Shown: in pieces, positions 36,250 to 46,758 of the stretch
Numbering within the stretch: position 1 is the first letter of the stretch
How the letters are laid out: the number at the start of each line of letters is the position of its first letter
Source: Acaricomes phytoseiuli DSM 14247
Lineage (GTDB): Bacteria; Actinomycetota; Actinomycetes; Actinomycetales; Micrococcaceae
DNA length: 64,000 nucleotides
Direction: 5' to 3'
NCBI RefSeq assembly: GCF_000376245.1
Contig: NZ_AQXM01000051.1
Location: 1 to 64,000 of the forward strand
Program-made: the position numbers and the translations under genes
Notes under the pieces: generated by a model
The model's input: the letters and a program-made list of their open reading frames with translations, nothing else
What the model was told of the DNA's origin: nothing
Database searches by the model: none

Positions 36250-37287
36250 ATGACTCATTCCCCGGATCCTTCTGCTGTCCCTTCTAATATGTTCCCGAAG
36301 CAGTTCCCGAAGCAGTTCCCGATGCATCGCCCGCGCCGGCTACGCCGCACCCCGGCGCTGCGCCGTCTGGCCAGGGAGCACCGGGTGCATCCGGCAGACC
36401 TCATCCTGCCGCTTTTCGTCAGAGAAGGGCTCAGCCAACCGCAGCCCATCAGCTCCATGCCAGGGGTGGTTCAGCACAGTTCCGAGAGCCTGCTGCGCGC
36501 CGTCGCGCAGGCCGCTGAACTGGGGCTGGGCGGTGTCATGCTCTTCGGCGTGCCGCAGCAGCGCGATGCCACCGGCAGCGCGGGCCTTGCGGAAGACGGA
36601 ATCCTTAACCGCTCACTGCGCGAGGTACGGGCTGAGGTCGGTGAGCAGATCGTGGTGATGAGCGATCTCTGCCTGGATGAGTTCACCGATCACGGACATT
36701 GCGGGGTTCTGGACGAATCCGGGCACGTGGACAATGACGCCACCCTCGACCTCTACGCCCAGATGGCCGTGGCCCAGGCGCAGGCCGGGGCGCAGATACT
36801 CGGCCCGTCCGGCATGATGGACGGCCAGGTAGCGGTGATCCGGCAGGCCCTCGACGCCGCTGGGTTCAACGAGGTTGGGGTGTTGGCGTATGCGGCCAAA
36901 TACGCTTCCGCGTTCTACGGGCCGTTCCGGGAGGCGGTGGATTCGCAGCTCACGGGCGACCGGCGCAGCTATCAGATGGATGCCGCCAATCGGCGGGAAG
37001 CCATCCGGGAGGTTGAGCTGGACCTCGCGGAGGGCGCCGATATGGTCATGGTCAAACCGGCCCTGGGCTATTTGGACATCGTGGCCGATATCGCCGCGAT
37101 GTCCCCGGTCCCGGTAGCCGCTTATCAGATCTCCGGAGAGTATTCGATGATCGAAGCCGCGGCGGCCAACGGCTGGATCGACCGGCGCTCGGCGATCGAG
37201 GAGTCGGTGCTGAGCATCAAGCGGGCTGGAGCGGAGAGCATCCTGACCTATTGGGCCGCGGAGCTGGCCACCTGGTTGCGGGACTGA
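36250..37287 (+). CDS. hemB: Porphobilinogen synthase HemB
   Basis: A 345-residue delta-aminolevulinate dehydratase. The two Schiff-base Lys are in [14 protein letters not shown] and [14 protein letters not shown]. The metal region reads [14 protein letters not shown]: two Cys are kept, but the middle Cys of zinc-type enzymes is Asp, suggesting a magnesium-type or mixed site. The N-terminus from ATG 36250 has an unusual 30-residue tail with two 12-base repeats (36292-36315) encoding FPKQ twice. Other ATGs within the tail (about 36289 and 36322) are possible starts. It follows hemD by eight bases. Confidence 0.92.
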   Translation: MTHSPDPSAVPSNMFPKQFPKQFPMHRPRRLRRTPALRRLAREHRVHPADLILPLFVREGLSQPQPISSMPGVVQHSSESLLRAVAQAAELGLGGVMLFGVPQQRDATGSAGLAEDGILNRSLREVRAEVGEQIVVMSDLCLDEFTDHGHCGVLDESGHVDNDATLDLYAQMAVAQAQAGAQILGPSGMMDGQVAVIRQALDAAGFNEVGVLAYAAKYASAFYGPFREAVDSQLTGDRRSYQMDAANRREAIREVELDLAEGADMVMVKPALGYLDIVADIAAMSPVPVAAYQISGEYSMIEAAAANGWIDRRSAIEESVLSIKRAGAESILTYWAAELATWLRD

Positions 37288-37330
37288 GAAGCTGGTAGCG
37301 GGGAAATTCAGAGGGTATCAGAGGGGAAGA

Positions 37331-38641
<1,311 letters not shown>

Positions 38642-38642
38642 T

Positions 38643-38717
38643 CCTTTCCGCTGAGTGGTAGGGTGTGGCGGCTTAGCGGAGCTTTAAGCCGCCACACCCT
38701 ACCACTCAGCGGAAAGG
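38643..38717. terminator. Perfect 33-bp inverted repeat, probable bidirectional terminator after hemL
   Basis: Arms 38643-38675 and 38685-38717 are exactly complementary over 33 bases, with a nine-base loop (GCGGAGCTT). The stem begins one base after the hemL stop and ends eight bases before the stop of the convergent acetyltransferase gene, so it can act on both transcripts. No clear T-run follows on either side. A stem this long without mismatch is rare for a normal terminator. Confidence 0.75.
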
Positions 38718-38725
38718 GGCGGAGC

Positions 38726-39259
38726 TCAACGGGAGACGTCGAGTTCGTAGATATGCTCCAGACCGTCGTCCGGGTCGATCTGTTCGCCGTTGCGGTGGAA
38801 ATCGAAAGGCCTGATCACGGCGAGCGAGGCAGCGTTATCCGGCCGGATGCATAGCCGCAAGATGCTCACGTCGGGCTCTCGGCGGGCCCGGTCGATCAGT
38901 GTGCTCAGCGCACTCCGGGCGTATCCGCGCCGTCGGTGGGCCGGGTCGATCTCGTACCCCGCCTCCAGTAGCCCATCTTCGGGCGGGCCGTGATACCCGG
39001 CTCGGCCCACGGGAATTCCATCGGCGATCACGGCTCCGGTTACCCACTCCTGCACAGAGGGGTCAGCGGTGACCTGCACCGTGCGGCGCTTCCAGACCTG
39101 GCGCATCGTGGGTGAGACGAAGTACTCGCCGAGAGTAAGCCCGCTCAGCTCCTCCGCTTCGGCGAGGTCGCCTTCTGCCAGCGCGGTCAAGGTGGGCAGA
39201 CTGAAGTAGTGGATTTCGATGGAGGGCTGGGTGAAAGCAGCGTCGTTGACCACGGCCAT
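38726..39259 (-). CDS. GNAT-family N-acetyltransferase
   Basis: A 177-residue acetyltransferase. The acetyl-CoA region is LLEAGYEIDPAHRRRGYARSAL (about residues 97-118), with R-R-x-G-Y-A matching motif A. LRLCIRPDNAASLAVIRPFDFHRNG provides the motif B-like Asn and C-terminal helix. The substrate cannot be told. It is convergent with hemL across the hairpin and lies downstream of the ABC importer gene cluster on the same strand, with about 40 bases between. Confidence 0.85.
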   Translation of the reverse strand: MAVVNDAAFTQPSIEIHYFSLPTLTALAEGDLAEAEELSGLTLGEYFVSPTMRQVWKRRTVQVTADPSVQEWVTGAVIADGIPVGRAGYHGPPEDGLLEAGYEIDPAHRRRGYARSALSTLIDRARREPDVSILRLCIRPDNAASLAVIRPFDFHRNGEQIDPDDGLEHIYELDVSR

Positions 39260-39299
39260 AGCCTAGCGCTGCGGCGCGGATGTCAGCTAGAGCACTCAG

Positions 39300-40067
39300 T
39301 TAGAGCACATCGGAGAGGAAACCGCGCAGACGCTCGGTGCGCGGCTCGGTGAAGACCTGCCCCGGATCGCCGGTTTCGACGACCGCGCCGGACTCCATGA
39401 ACAGCACCTGGTCTGAGACGCTGCGGCAGAAGCCCATCTCATGGGTCACCACCACCATGGTCATCCCGCCTGAGGCCAGCTCGGCCATAAGTGCCAGAAT
39501 ACCTTTGACGAGTTCCGGATCCAGCGCGGAGGTCGCTTCGTCGAAGAACATCACCTCCGGGCGCATAGCCAGCGCTCGCGCGATGGCGACCCGTTGCTGC
39601 TGCCCTCCGGAGAGATTGCCCGGCCGGGCCCCGGCGCGATGCTTGAGCCCTACGAGATCGAGCTGCTCCAGGGCCTGCTCCCGGGCTTGCTCCTTGGACA
39701 GTTTGCGGATCTTGCGCAGGGCCAGCGCGACATTGTCGAGCACCGTCTTATGCGGGAAGAGATTGAACTGCTGGAAGACCATGCCGATGCGTCGGCGCAG
39801 CAGATCCGGATCCTCTGTGAGGACCGAGTGGCCGTCGAGCAGAATATCTCCGGAATCCGGTTCGATGAGCCGGTTGAGCACCCGGAGCAGGGTCGACTTC
39901 CCGGAACCGGAAGGCCCGATCACCGAGGTCACACTGCCGCGGGCCACCGAAATGTCGATGCCCCGGAGGACATGGTTCGTACCGAAGGACAGATGCAGCC
40001 CTCGGCCTTCCAGACTGCCGCCGGTGAAAGAAGCCGGTGCGGCGCTCGATGCTGATAGTGAACTCAT
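39300..40067 (-). CDS. Polar amino-acid ABC importer ATPase
   Basis: A 255-residue ABC ATPase with Walker [11 protein letters not shown]-loop FQQFNLF, signature LSGGQQQR, Walker B VMFFDEATSALD (Ala where the other importer has Pro) and VVTHEMGF. It belongs to the polar amino acid/glutamine subgroup. It is the last gene of the second importer (binding protein, permease, ATPase). The ATG at 40067 overlaps the permease stop. The substrate is unknown. Confidence 0.92.
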   Translation of the reverse strand: MSSLSASSAAPASFTGGSLEGRGLHLSFGTNHVLRGIDISVARGSVTSVIGPSGSGKSTLLRVLNRLIEPDSGDILLDGHSVLTEDPDLLRRRIGMVFQQFNLFPHKTVLDNVALALRKIRKLSKEQAREQALEQLDLVGLKHRAGARPGNLSGGQQQRVAIARALAMRPEVMFFDEATSALDPELVKGILALMAELASGGMTMVVVTHEMGFCRSVSDQVLFMESGAVVETGDPGQVFTEPRTERLRGFLSDVL

Positions 40068-40810
40068 GCGCTGGCCTCCTGCAGCAGGGACGTCTGTTTC
40101 TCTTTCCGACCAGCGCGCATCCGCCGGTCCAGGTAATTGACCAGATGCGTCAGTGGAATGGTGAGCAGCAGATAGAGCAACCCGGCTGCGACCACGGGAG
40201 AGTAGTTGCCGGAATTCGCCGATGCGTCATTGCCGATCCGGAAGATCTCCCGCTGGCTGGCGAAAAGGCCCAGGAAGAACACGAGTGAGGAATCTTTGAT
40301 CAGGATGATGAACTGATTCATCAGTGCCGGCAGTACTCGGCGGATGCCCTGCGGGATCACGATGAGCCGCATCGCCGGCCCGTAGCCGAAGCCCAGCGCC
40401 CGGGAGGCTTCCATCTGGCCTTTCTCCACGCTTTGAATGCCGGAGCGGAAGATCTCGGCGATATAGGCCGCGGCCATGAGCGAGAGCGCCAGGATTCCGA
40501 GCGGGTAGGGGCTACGGCCGAGGATTGGGCTGAGGATGGGCCCCAACCCGATGCCGATGAGGACAATTACCAGGATGGCGGGCAGGCCGCGGAAGACGTC
40601 GATGTAGATCCGGGCGATCCAGCGCGGTAGCCAGAACCGGGAGATGCCCATGGCGGCGAGGACGAGCCCCAGAAGAGTGCCGAGGATCCCGGAGGAGATC
40701 GCGAAGATCACAGTGTTCGGCAGCCCGACGGTCAGCAGTGCCGGCAGCACCTCGGCCATGGCTTGGCCGTTGAAGAACTGATTGAGGAATTGATCCCAGG
40801 AGGAATCCAC
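40064..40810 (-). CDS. Polar amino-acid ABC importer permease
   Basis: A 248-residue permease (HisM/GlnP type) from GTG 40810. About five membrane helices are visible; the EAA loop is KGQMEASRALGFGYGPA with VIPQGIRRVLPAL following. Since no second permease gene is present, the channel is probably a homodimer. It contacts the ATPase downstream and receives substrate from the lipoprotein encoded upstream. It ends in a basic cytoplasmic tail. Confidence 0.9.
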   Translation of the reverse strand: MDSSWDQFLNQFFNGQAMAEVLPALLTVGLPNTVIFAISSGILGTLLGLVLAAMGISRFWLPRWIARIYIDVFRGLPAILVIVLIGIGLGPILSPILGRSPYPLGILALSLMAAAYIAEIFRSGIQSVEKGQMEASRALGFGYGPAMRLIVIPQGIRRVLPALMNQFIILIKDSSLVFFLGLFASQREIFRIGNDASANSGNYSPVVAAGLLYLLLTIPLTHLVNYLDRRMRAGRKEKQTSLLQEASA

Positions 40811-40884
40811 ACGGCATCCTTTCGATGGTCGTGAAGGCGCTTAGGTCGAGGGGGTTGCTGGGCAGAGCGAGAGCGTTGCGGGCA

Positions 40885-41808
40885 TCAGCCCAGGACGGAG
40901 GCTTTGCTGCCCGGCTTCCAGTTCTCCGGGGTCTGCCGGTCCGGGTACCATTCCTGAGCCAGCCTGCTCCACGTGCCATCGGCGACCACCGCGTCCAGGG
41001 CCGAATTCAGGGCATCGATCAGTGCCTGGTTCTCCGAATTCACGGCATAGGCGGTGAAGTTCTGGGTATTGACGATGCTCTCGGCGATCGCGGTGCCGTC
41101 CCCGGGCTTGACCTGCCCGCTGGCCTGCTGCGAAGGAGCCACCCAGGCATCCACCTGGCCGTTCTTCACATTGGCGAACACTGTGTTGTAATCGGGGAAC
41201 CGCACCGGCTCAATACCCAGGGTGTTGGTCGCGCATTCGTCTTGTACGGTGCCCTGGACGACGCCGATCCGCTGATCGTTCGTGAGATCGCTGAAGCCTT
41301 TCATGGGCGAGTCGGTCTTCGCGACGACGGCCATGTAACCGAAGTCGTAGCCATTGGTGAAGCCGACATTCTGCCGGCGCTGATCCGTGGTGGAGATCGA
41401 GGAGGAACCGACATCGAACTGCTTGTTCTGCACCTGGGAGAGCAGCGCCGCGAAGTCGGTGGAGACGAATTCGGCCCGGAGCCCGAGCTTCTCAGCCATC
41501 GCCTTGAGCAGTTCGTTATCGAAGCCGGTGAAGACACCGTCCTTGATGAAGATATTCGGCGGAGCGTCGGAAAGCGTGCCCACCCGGATGACGCCTTCGC
41601 TGCCCAGGCCGAGGGCCGCGGTATCGATTTGGTCCAGGGGCGTAACCTCAGCGGTGGTGTACTTATCCGTTGAGCTCTGGTCCGAGCCGGCGAGAGCCGC
41701 CGTGGAGTTGTCGCTGGCAGATTGGCCCGAACCGCAGGCGCTGAGCGTCAGTGCGAGCAGAGCGGCTACCGAAGCAGCCTTGATCCAGGCGAGGGGCGCG
41801 TGCTTCAT
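40885..41808 (-). CDS. Amino-acid-binding lipoprotein of the second ABC importer
   Basis: A 307-residue solute-binding protein of the SBP_bac_3 family, from ATG 41808. The signal peptide ends in the lipobox LSAC. The mature part begins with a Ser/Thr/Asp-rich linker and contains VIRVGTLSDAPPN, GFDNELLKAMAEKLGL, FDVGSSSISTTDQRRQ and VGVVQGTVQDE-like segments. It is anchored on the outside and presents an amino acid to the permease. Its specificity is unknown. A good promoter is visible about 75 bases upstream. Confidence 0.9.
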   Translation of the reverse strand: MKHAPLAWIKAASVAALLALTLSACGSGQSASDNSTAALAGSDQSSTDKYTTAEVTPLDQIDTAALGLGSEGVIRVGTLSDAPPNIFIKDGVFTGFDNELLKAMAEKLGLRAEFVSTDFAALLSQVQNKQFDVGSSSISTTDQRRQNVGFTNGYDFGYMAVVAKTDSPMKGFSDLTNDQRIGVVQGTVQDECATNTLGIEPVRFPDYNTVFANVKNGQVDAWVAPSQQASGQVKPGDGTAIAESIVNTQNFTAYAVNSENQALIDALNSALDAVVADGTWSRLAQEWYPDRQTPENWKPGSKASVLG

Positions 41809-41879
41809 CGGGGCATCTTCTTCCTGAGCGTGTGGTGCCTGCGGCCCGGCGACGAGAAGTGCCCGGCAGGCTGATGAAG

Positions 41880-41908
41880 AATATTGTGCCACAGCCCCAA
41901 AGAGTCAA
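41880..41908 (-). promoter_or_regulatory. Predicted promoter of the second amino-acid importer
   Basis: Read on the minus strand, TTGACT (41903-41908, five of six consensus bases) is followed after exactly 17 bases by AATATT (41880-41885, four of six). It lies in an unusually AT-rich island (about 41880-41985) for this genome, 72 bases before the binding-protein start. The rest of the gap down to 42038 holds no gene. Confidence 0.55.
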
Positions 41909-42038
41909 TAAAAAATGAACTTATTGCGTCATAACAATGGTTGCTACGAATTTAATGCTCATTTTGGCGAGATGCTTGGTGTAGGATTCTTCGTTTCCTG
42001 AAAGCGCCCGCTGGCGTCCGGGTCACCACCATGTTTCA

Positions 42039-42815
42039 CTAGGCAACCGGCCATGTGCCGTCGATCACAGCATCGCTCTGGCCTTTGCCGCGCAGATAAG
42101 CCTGGAAGCTCTCCGCCTGCTCTCGTGCCCAGCCGATCTGCGCCCGGTGAAGTTCCGCAGCGGGTACCCCGAGTTCCGGGTACCTTCCGACCAGCGCCTC
42201 GGCGAGTCGGACAGCGGCGAGAGCATCGGCTGCAGAAGTATGCGCTTGTTCCAGCGACACGTGGTATTCAGCGCAGGTGGCACTCAGTGTTCGTTTCCCC
42301 GGGCGGAAGCGATCCACCTGCTTATCCAGCACGAAAGGGTCGATCACCGGGAGCGGAGCCGTTGGCGCAACCTGAAATCGAGCGCATTCAGCTGCCATCA
42401 CGGTGAAGTCATAGGGCGCGTTGAAAGCCACGACGGGAATCCCCCGGCCGAAGAGCCAGCTCAAGGACTCGACGATATGCCGCACGGCTTCTTCGATGGG
42501 CTGCCCCTCGGCACGTGCCTGCTCGGTGGTGATGCCGTGGATCTCCGAGGCCTGCTCCGGGATCTCGACGCCCGGATCGACCAGCCAATCCCGGCTGCGG
42601 GTGACCTCTCCAGAAGCGTCCAGCAACACGACAGACGCCGTCACAAGACGAGCCTGATGCGGATCCCTCCCCGTGGTCTCCACATCGAAGGCTGCTCGTG
42701 GCCCCAGCAGCCAACTCGGTGCGCTGTCCTTTTCTGCGCCAGCATTCTTTGCGTTGCCAGACTGCGCGCCCCCTTGTTCGGCACCGTACGTTCCCGTCGT
42801 GTCACTTCCACCCAT
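42039..42815 (-). CDS. DnaQ-like 3'-5' exonuclease
   Basis: A 258-residue DEDD-type exonuclease. ExoI FDVETTG (about residue 38) gives the first Asp/Glu, ExoII is VVAFNAPYDFTVM, and ExoIII is HTSAADALAAVRL with the conserved His and Asp. The N-terminal 35 residues are Gly/Ala/Ser-rich and not conserved. It resembles epsilon-subunit-like proteins acting on DNA or RNA 3' ends. The exact substrate is unknown. It sits beside DNA-repair genes (ATL protein and adnAB) and is divergent from them. Confidence 0.86.
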   Translation of the reverse strand: MGGSDTTGTYGAEQGGAQSGNAKNAGAEKDSAPSWLLGPRAAFDVETTGRDPHQARLVTASVVLLDASGEVTRSRDWLVDPGVEIPEQASEIHGITTEQARAEGQPIEEAVRHIVESLSWLFGRGIPVVAFNAPYDFTVMAAECARFQVAPTAPLPVIDPFVLDKQVDRFRPGKRTLSATCAEYHVSLEQAHTSAADALAAVRLAEALVGRYPELGVPAAELHRAQIGWAREQAESFQAYLRGKGQSDAVIDGTWPVA

Positions 42816-42889
42816 AGCACCACCATACGCAGTGCATCCGACAGCGCCGGTGCCCGAGGCGGGGTCACGCCGAGGTTAGGCTGGGCAGG

Positions 42890-43294
42890 ATGAACTCCAG
42901 TGAAGCCCGGAATCGCTACCGGGATGCCGTGCGGACCCTCGTCGGCCTGATCCCTGCCGGCCGAGTGCTGGCGTATGGCGATATCGCCGAGCTTCTGGGG
43001 TTCGGGGGTCCGCGGCAGGTGGGCCGGGTCATGTCTCATTTCGGCGATGGCCTGCCTTGGTGGCGAGTTACCCGGGCGGATGGCAGGCCTGCGGAAGGTC
43101 ATGACGAACGCGCCCTGGTCCAGTACCGGATCGAGGAGACGCCGCTGCGGTACACGCGGGGCAGCCGGGCCAGCGATATCGATGCTTCATGGCGTGTGGC
43201 AATATCCCGGGCGCGCTGGCAGCCTTCGGAACAGGACTGGGCGCGGATCGATGAGCTGGCGGAACTGCTGGCGACTGACGCTGTTGAAGACTGA
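42890..43294 (+). CDS. Alkyltransferase-like (ATL) DNA-binding protein
   Basis: A 134-residue protein with the DNA-binding half of O6-alkylguanine transferase: RVLAYGDIAELLGFGGPRQVGRVMS, with the Arg finger and helix-turn-helix. At the active site the normal PCHR motif reads LPWWRV (Trp at about 57), so the acceptor Cys is absent. Such ATL proteins bind O6-alkylguanine and flag it for nucleotide excision repair. It is 83 bases upstream of adnA in the same direction, as in mycobacteria (Rv3204 and Rv3202c, from memory). Confidence 0.86.
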   Translation: MNSSEARNRYRDAVRTLVGLIPAGRVLAYGDIAELLGFGGPRQVGRVMSHFGDGLPWWRVTRADGRPAEGHDERALVQYRIEETPLRYTRGSRASDIDASWRVAISRARWQPSEQDWARIDELAELLATDAVED

Positions 43295-43377
43295 GGCCGA
43301 AGAGTCGGCCGGTGATTGATGCGGCTGGCAGCCCGGCCGCCGGCGACGTTCTGATTTCGTGGGTCTTCGCTGATTGA

Positions 43378-46300
43378 ATGGTTACCGTGGACGGGGTCGA
43401 GAAGGTCAAGAAGCGGCAGAAGCCGGGCGGGGTGAAGCGCGGTAGCGCCACCGCTTTGCGCCTGATCCCGCCCCAGCCGGCAGCCCCAGCCCCGGAGCTC
43501 GATGCCGATCAGCTCGAGGTCGCAGAAGCGCCCGCCGGGCACGGGCCGATTCTGGTCTGGGGAGCCCCTGGCACGGGCAAATCCACTCTGCTGCTGGAAA
43601 CAGCAGCGCACCGGGTGGCGCGCGATGGCCTGGACCCCGCCGAAGTACTGTTCCTGGCGCCGAGCCGGGCCGCTGCATCCCGGCTGCGTCAGACCCTGAC
43701 CTCCCGCCTGGACCGCACGCTCAGTACCTCACCAGTGCGCTCCTGGGCGGCCTATGCTTTCGATGCCTTGCGTCGTGAGCACACGGAGCGCTCGGCCCCC
43801 GGCGACCTCGCTGCCGTTCGCAGCGCTCCCCGGCTGATCAGCGGGCCGGAGCAGGATCTGTTCCTCCGGGAGCTGCTTGAAGGGCATCGCTTGGGGCTGG
43901 CCCCCGGCCCGCAGTGGCCGGAAGGGTTCGAACTGGCATTGGCCAGCCGGGGGTTCCGCCAGGAGATCCGCCAGCTTTTCGACCGGATCGTGGATTACGG
44001 ATTGCTCCCGGCTGATCTGCGCGAACTCGCGGTTCGTGCGGAGCGGCCGGAGTGGGCTGCTGCGGCAGAGCTCTTCGCCGAATACCGCGACCTTCTAGAA
44101 CTGCGCGCCGAAGGCTTCGTGGACCCTGCCGGACTAGTCCGGGAAGCCGCTGATCTGCTCGCCGGTGCGCCGGACTTCCGTGAGCAGGAGCGCTCGCGCT
44201 ACCGGCTGATTCTGGTCGATGATCTGCAGGAGATCGGCCCGGCAGGCCATGCGCTGCTCAGACTGCTCGGTGCGGGCCAAGACCTCATCGCCACTGCGGC
44301 ACCGGATGTCGTAGTGCAGGGCTTTCGCGGCGCTCGGCCGGATCTCGTAGGAGATCTGCGGGAAGAGCTGAACGCTGCCGAGGCGGTGTTGAGCCTTTCG
44401 CACCGGATGCCGCCGGCTATCGCCGAAGCCTGGGGCCGAGTGGCGGCACGGATCGCGCAGCGTCGCGGCGGGCACAAGGCGCGCAGGCTGGAACCAGTAC
44501 CAGTACAGGCAGCACAAGCGGACCCTCCACCGGGCAAGGCTTCCTCCGTAGTACTCGGATCGCAGATCCAGGAACGCCGGTTCCTCGCGGAACGACTGCT
44601 GCATTTCCATATCGATCAGGGCCGGCCTTTCTCCGAGATGGCAGTGATCGTCCGCTCTGGCTCGCAGGTCGCGGCAGTGGAACGATATTTGAACTCTCAG
44701 GGGATTCCGGTTCGGATACCCGTGGCGGAAACCCCTGTGCGCGATGAGCTCGCGGTTCGGCCACTGCTCAACGCTTATCGTGCAGTGCTGAATCTCGGCG
44801 GCGCCTCGGCAGAGGCGTCTGAGGAGACCGGGTCTCTCGACGCCGAGGCGGTCACCGAACTGCTGACCTCGCGCATCGGGGGCATGAACTCCTTGCAAGT
44901 GCGGCGTCTGCGGCAGCAGCTGCGGCTGGAAGAACTGAGCTCCGGGGGCAGGCGCAGCAGTGATGAGCTCTTAGCAGAGGCCATCTGGCGGCCGGCTCAG
45001 CTGAGCCTGTTGAGCACCGAAGGTCGTGCCGCAAGCCGTATCGCGAAAGTCCTGCAGGCGGGGCGTGCCGCAGTGGAAACCCCTGGAGCCAATCCGCAGA
45101 GCGTCCTCTGGGCGCTTTGGCAGGCCACCGGCTTGAGCGCAGTGTGGGCCGGCGAGGCGCTTCGCGCTGATGCTCTGGGGCATCGGGCGGATCAGGATCT
45201 GGACGCGATGATGGCGCTTTTCGAGAGTGCCGAGCGCTTCACAGAGCGGGCGCCGGCAGCGAGCCCCGCGGCCTTCCTGGCTGATCTGCTGGGCCAGGAA
45301 CTGCCCATGGATACCCTGGCCCCTCGGGGTCAGAGCGGGGATGCGGTATCCGTGCTCACCCCGGCCAGCGCGGCCGGCAGGCAATGGCCCGTGGTGCTCA
45401 TCGCGGGCCTGCAAGAGGGGCGATGGCCGGATACCCGGCTGCGCGGGGAACTCCTCGGCAGTCAGTACCTCGTAGAAGTGCTGGAACACGGGGTAGGTGC
45501 GGCGCAGCAGATGACGGCCGCGCACCGAATGCGGGAAATCCGCTACGACGAGTTGCGAAGCTTCTCCGCAGCTCTTTCCCGGGCCAGTGAGGTCCTGATC
45601 TGCACCGGTGTCTCCGCCGCGGATGAGCAGCCATCATCTTTCCTGGACATCGTGGACCCTTACCAACCAGAACCGGGGCAGCCGGCGGAGCGGCCGGTGA
45701 CCGAAACCGCCAGACCCAAGAACCTGCGCTCCTTGGTCGCCGAACTGCGGCAGGTGCTGGAATCCCGCTACCTCGAGCTGCCCGCTACTGGGCTGCTAGC
45801 TGCGCAATCACCGGTTCGCTCGGGTGAGCCGGAAGCCTCCGAAGCTGCGGCGCTGCTCAGCGCGCTGGCGTCCCGGAACATCGCCGGTGCCGCTCCGGAA
45901 CATTGGTGGGGGCTGGCCGCGCTGAGCTCCGCCGATCCGATCCTGCCGGAAGACGCCACGGTACCGGTGTCACCCTCCCGGATCGAGACCGCCTTGGCCT
46001 CACCGCTGAGCTGGTTCCTGCAAGCAGCCGGTGCCGAAGTCAGCCGAGACCTGGCCCGTAGCATGGGCACGCTGATCCACGCCATCGCCCAGGATCTTCC
46101 CGAGGCGAGCCACGAAGACTACCTCGCTGAGCTGGACCGGCGCTGGCCTGAACTGGGGCTTCCCGAGACCTGGATCAGCGCGGCCGATTACGCGAAAGCA
46201 CGCCGGATGCTCGGTAAACTCGCGGAGTACCTGCGGGTGATGAGCTCGGAGAAAAGACATCTGCTGGCGGTCGAACCGGCTTTCGACGTCGAAGTCCAAG

Positions 46301-46758
46301 GGCAGCGATTGGCCCGGTTGCGCGGCCGGGTCGACCGTTTGGAGGTCGATGAGCTGGGCCGTCTCGTAGTGATCGACCTGAAAACCGGTAAGAGCAAACC
46401 CACCAAGGCGGCAATAGCCCAGCACGAACAGCTCGGGGCGTACCAAGTCGCGGTGAACCAGGGGGCCTTCAGCAGCCTCACCGCGGAGGAATCCGATGCG
46501 GGGAAGTCCGGGCAGCCGGCGGCCAGCGGCGGTGCGGCACTAGTGCAACTCGGCGGCGAGACGAAACGCGTCGACGAGCAGCAGCAGCCAGTCCTCGACC
46601 CTGCACAGGACTGGATGACCCCGATGATCTCGCAAGCCGCCGTGATCATGTCCGCCGCCGAGTTTGCGGCGGTTCACGATCCGGCCGCAATGGATCGTCG
46701 AGGCTGCCCGCTGCCCGATGTCTGCCCGCTGTGCCGTGGACGGCAGGTGACCGAGTGA
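43378..46758 (+). CDS. adnA: AdnA-type helicase-nuclease subunit
   Basis: A 1126-residue protein with an N-terminal UvrD-like motor and C-terminal PD-(D/E)XK nuclease, the AdnA layout of mycobacterial double-strand-break resection. Walker A is GAPGTGKST (about residue 62). The Walker B region reads LVDDLQE and departs from the usual DEFQD, so motor activity may be weak. The nuclease has GRVDRLEVD and VVIDLKTGK (about 982-1003). The C-terminal Cys residues 1110, 1116 and 1119 (CPLPDVCPLC) match three ligands of an AddB-like 4Fe-4S site. The Cys expected near residue 873 is Ser in SPLSWFL. The start could also be GTG 43387. The stop overlaps adnB (GTGA). Confidence 0.88.
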   Translation: MVTVDGVEKVKKRQKPGGVKRGSATALRLIPPQPAAPAPELDADQLEVAEAPAGHGPILVWGAPGTGKSTLLLETAAHRVARDGLDPAEVLFLAPSRAAASRLRQTLTSRLDRTLSTSPVRSWAAYAFDALRREHTERSAPGDLAAVRSAPRLISGPEQDLFLRELLEGHRLGLAPGPQWPEGFELALASRGFRQEIRQLFDRIVDYGLLPADLRELAVRAERPEWAAAAELFAEYRDLLELRAEGFVDPAGLVREAADLLAGAPDFREQERSRYRLILVDDLQEIGPAGHALLRLLGAGQDLIATAAPDVVVQGFRGARPDLVGDLREELNAAEAVLSLSHRMPPAIAEAWGRVAARIAQRRGGHKARRLEPVPVQAAQADPPPGKASSVVLGSQIQERRFLAERLLHFHIDQGRPFSEMAVIVRSGSQVAAVERYLNSQGIPVRIPVAETPVRDELAVRPLLNAYRAVLNLGGASAEASEETGSLDAEAVTELLTSRIGGMNSLQVRRLRQQLRLEELSSGGRRSSDELLAEAIWRPAQLSLLSTEGRAASRIAKVLQAGRAAVETPGANPQSVLWALWQATGLSAVWAGEALRADALGHRADQDLDAMMALFESAERFTERAPAASPAAFLADLLGQELPMDTLAPRGQSGDAVSVLTPASAAGRQWPVVLIAGLQEGRWPDTRLRGELLGSQYLVEVLEHGVGAAQQMTAAHRMREIRYDELRSFSAALSRASEVLICTGVSAADEQPSSFLDIVDPYQPEPGQPAERPVTETARPKNLRSLVAELRQVLESRYLELPATGLLAAQSPVRSGEPEASEAAALLSALASRNIAGAAPEHWWGLAALSSADPILPEDATVPVSPSRIETALASPLSWFLQAAGAEVSRDLARSMGTLIHAIAQDLPEASHEDYLAELDRRWPELGLPETWISAADYAKARRMLGKLAEYLRVMSSEKRHLLAVEPAFDVEVQGQRLARLRGRVDRLEVDELGRLVVIDLKTGKSKPTKAAIAQHEQLGAYQVAVNQGAFSSLTAEESDAGKSGQPAASGGAALVQLGGETKRVDEQQQPVLDPAQDWMTPMISQAAVIMSAAEFAAVHDPAAMDRRGCPLPDVCPLCRGRQVTE

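Noticed and set aside
38643-38717. Hairpin after hemL as insertion-sequence terminal repeats
   Set aside because: The arms are separated by only nine bases, with no transposase or target duplication.
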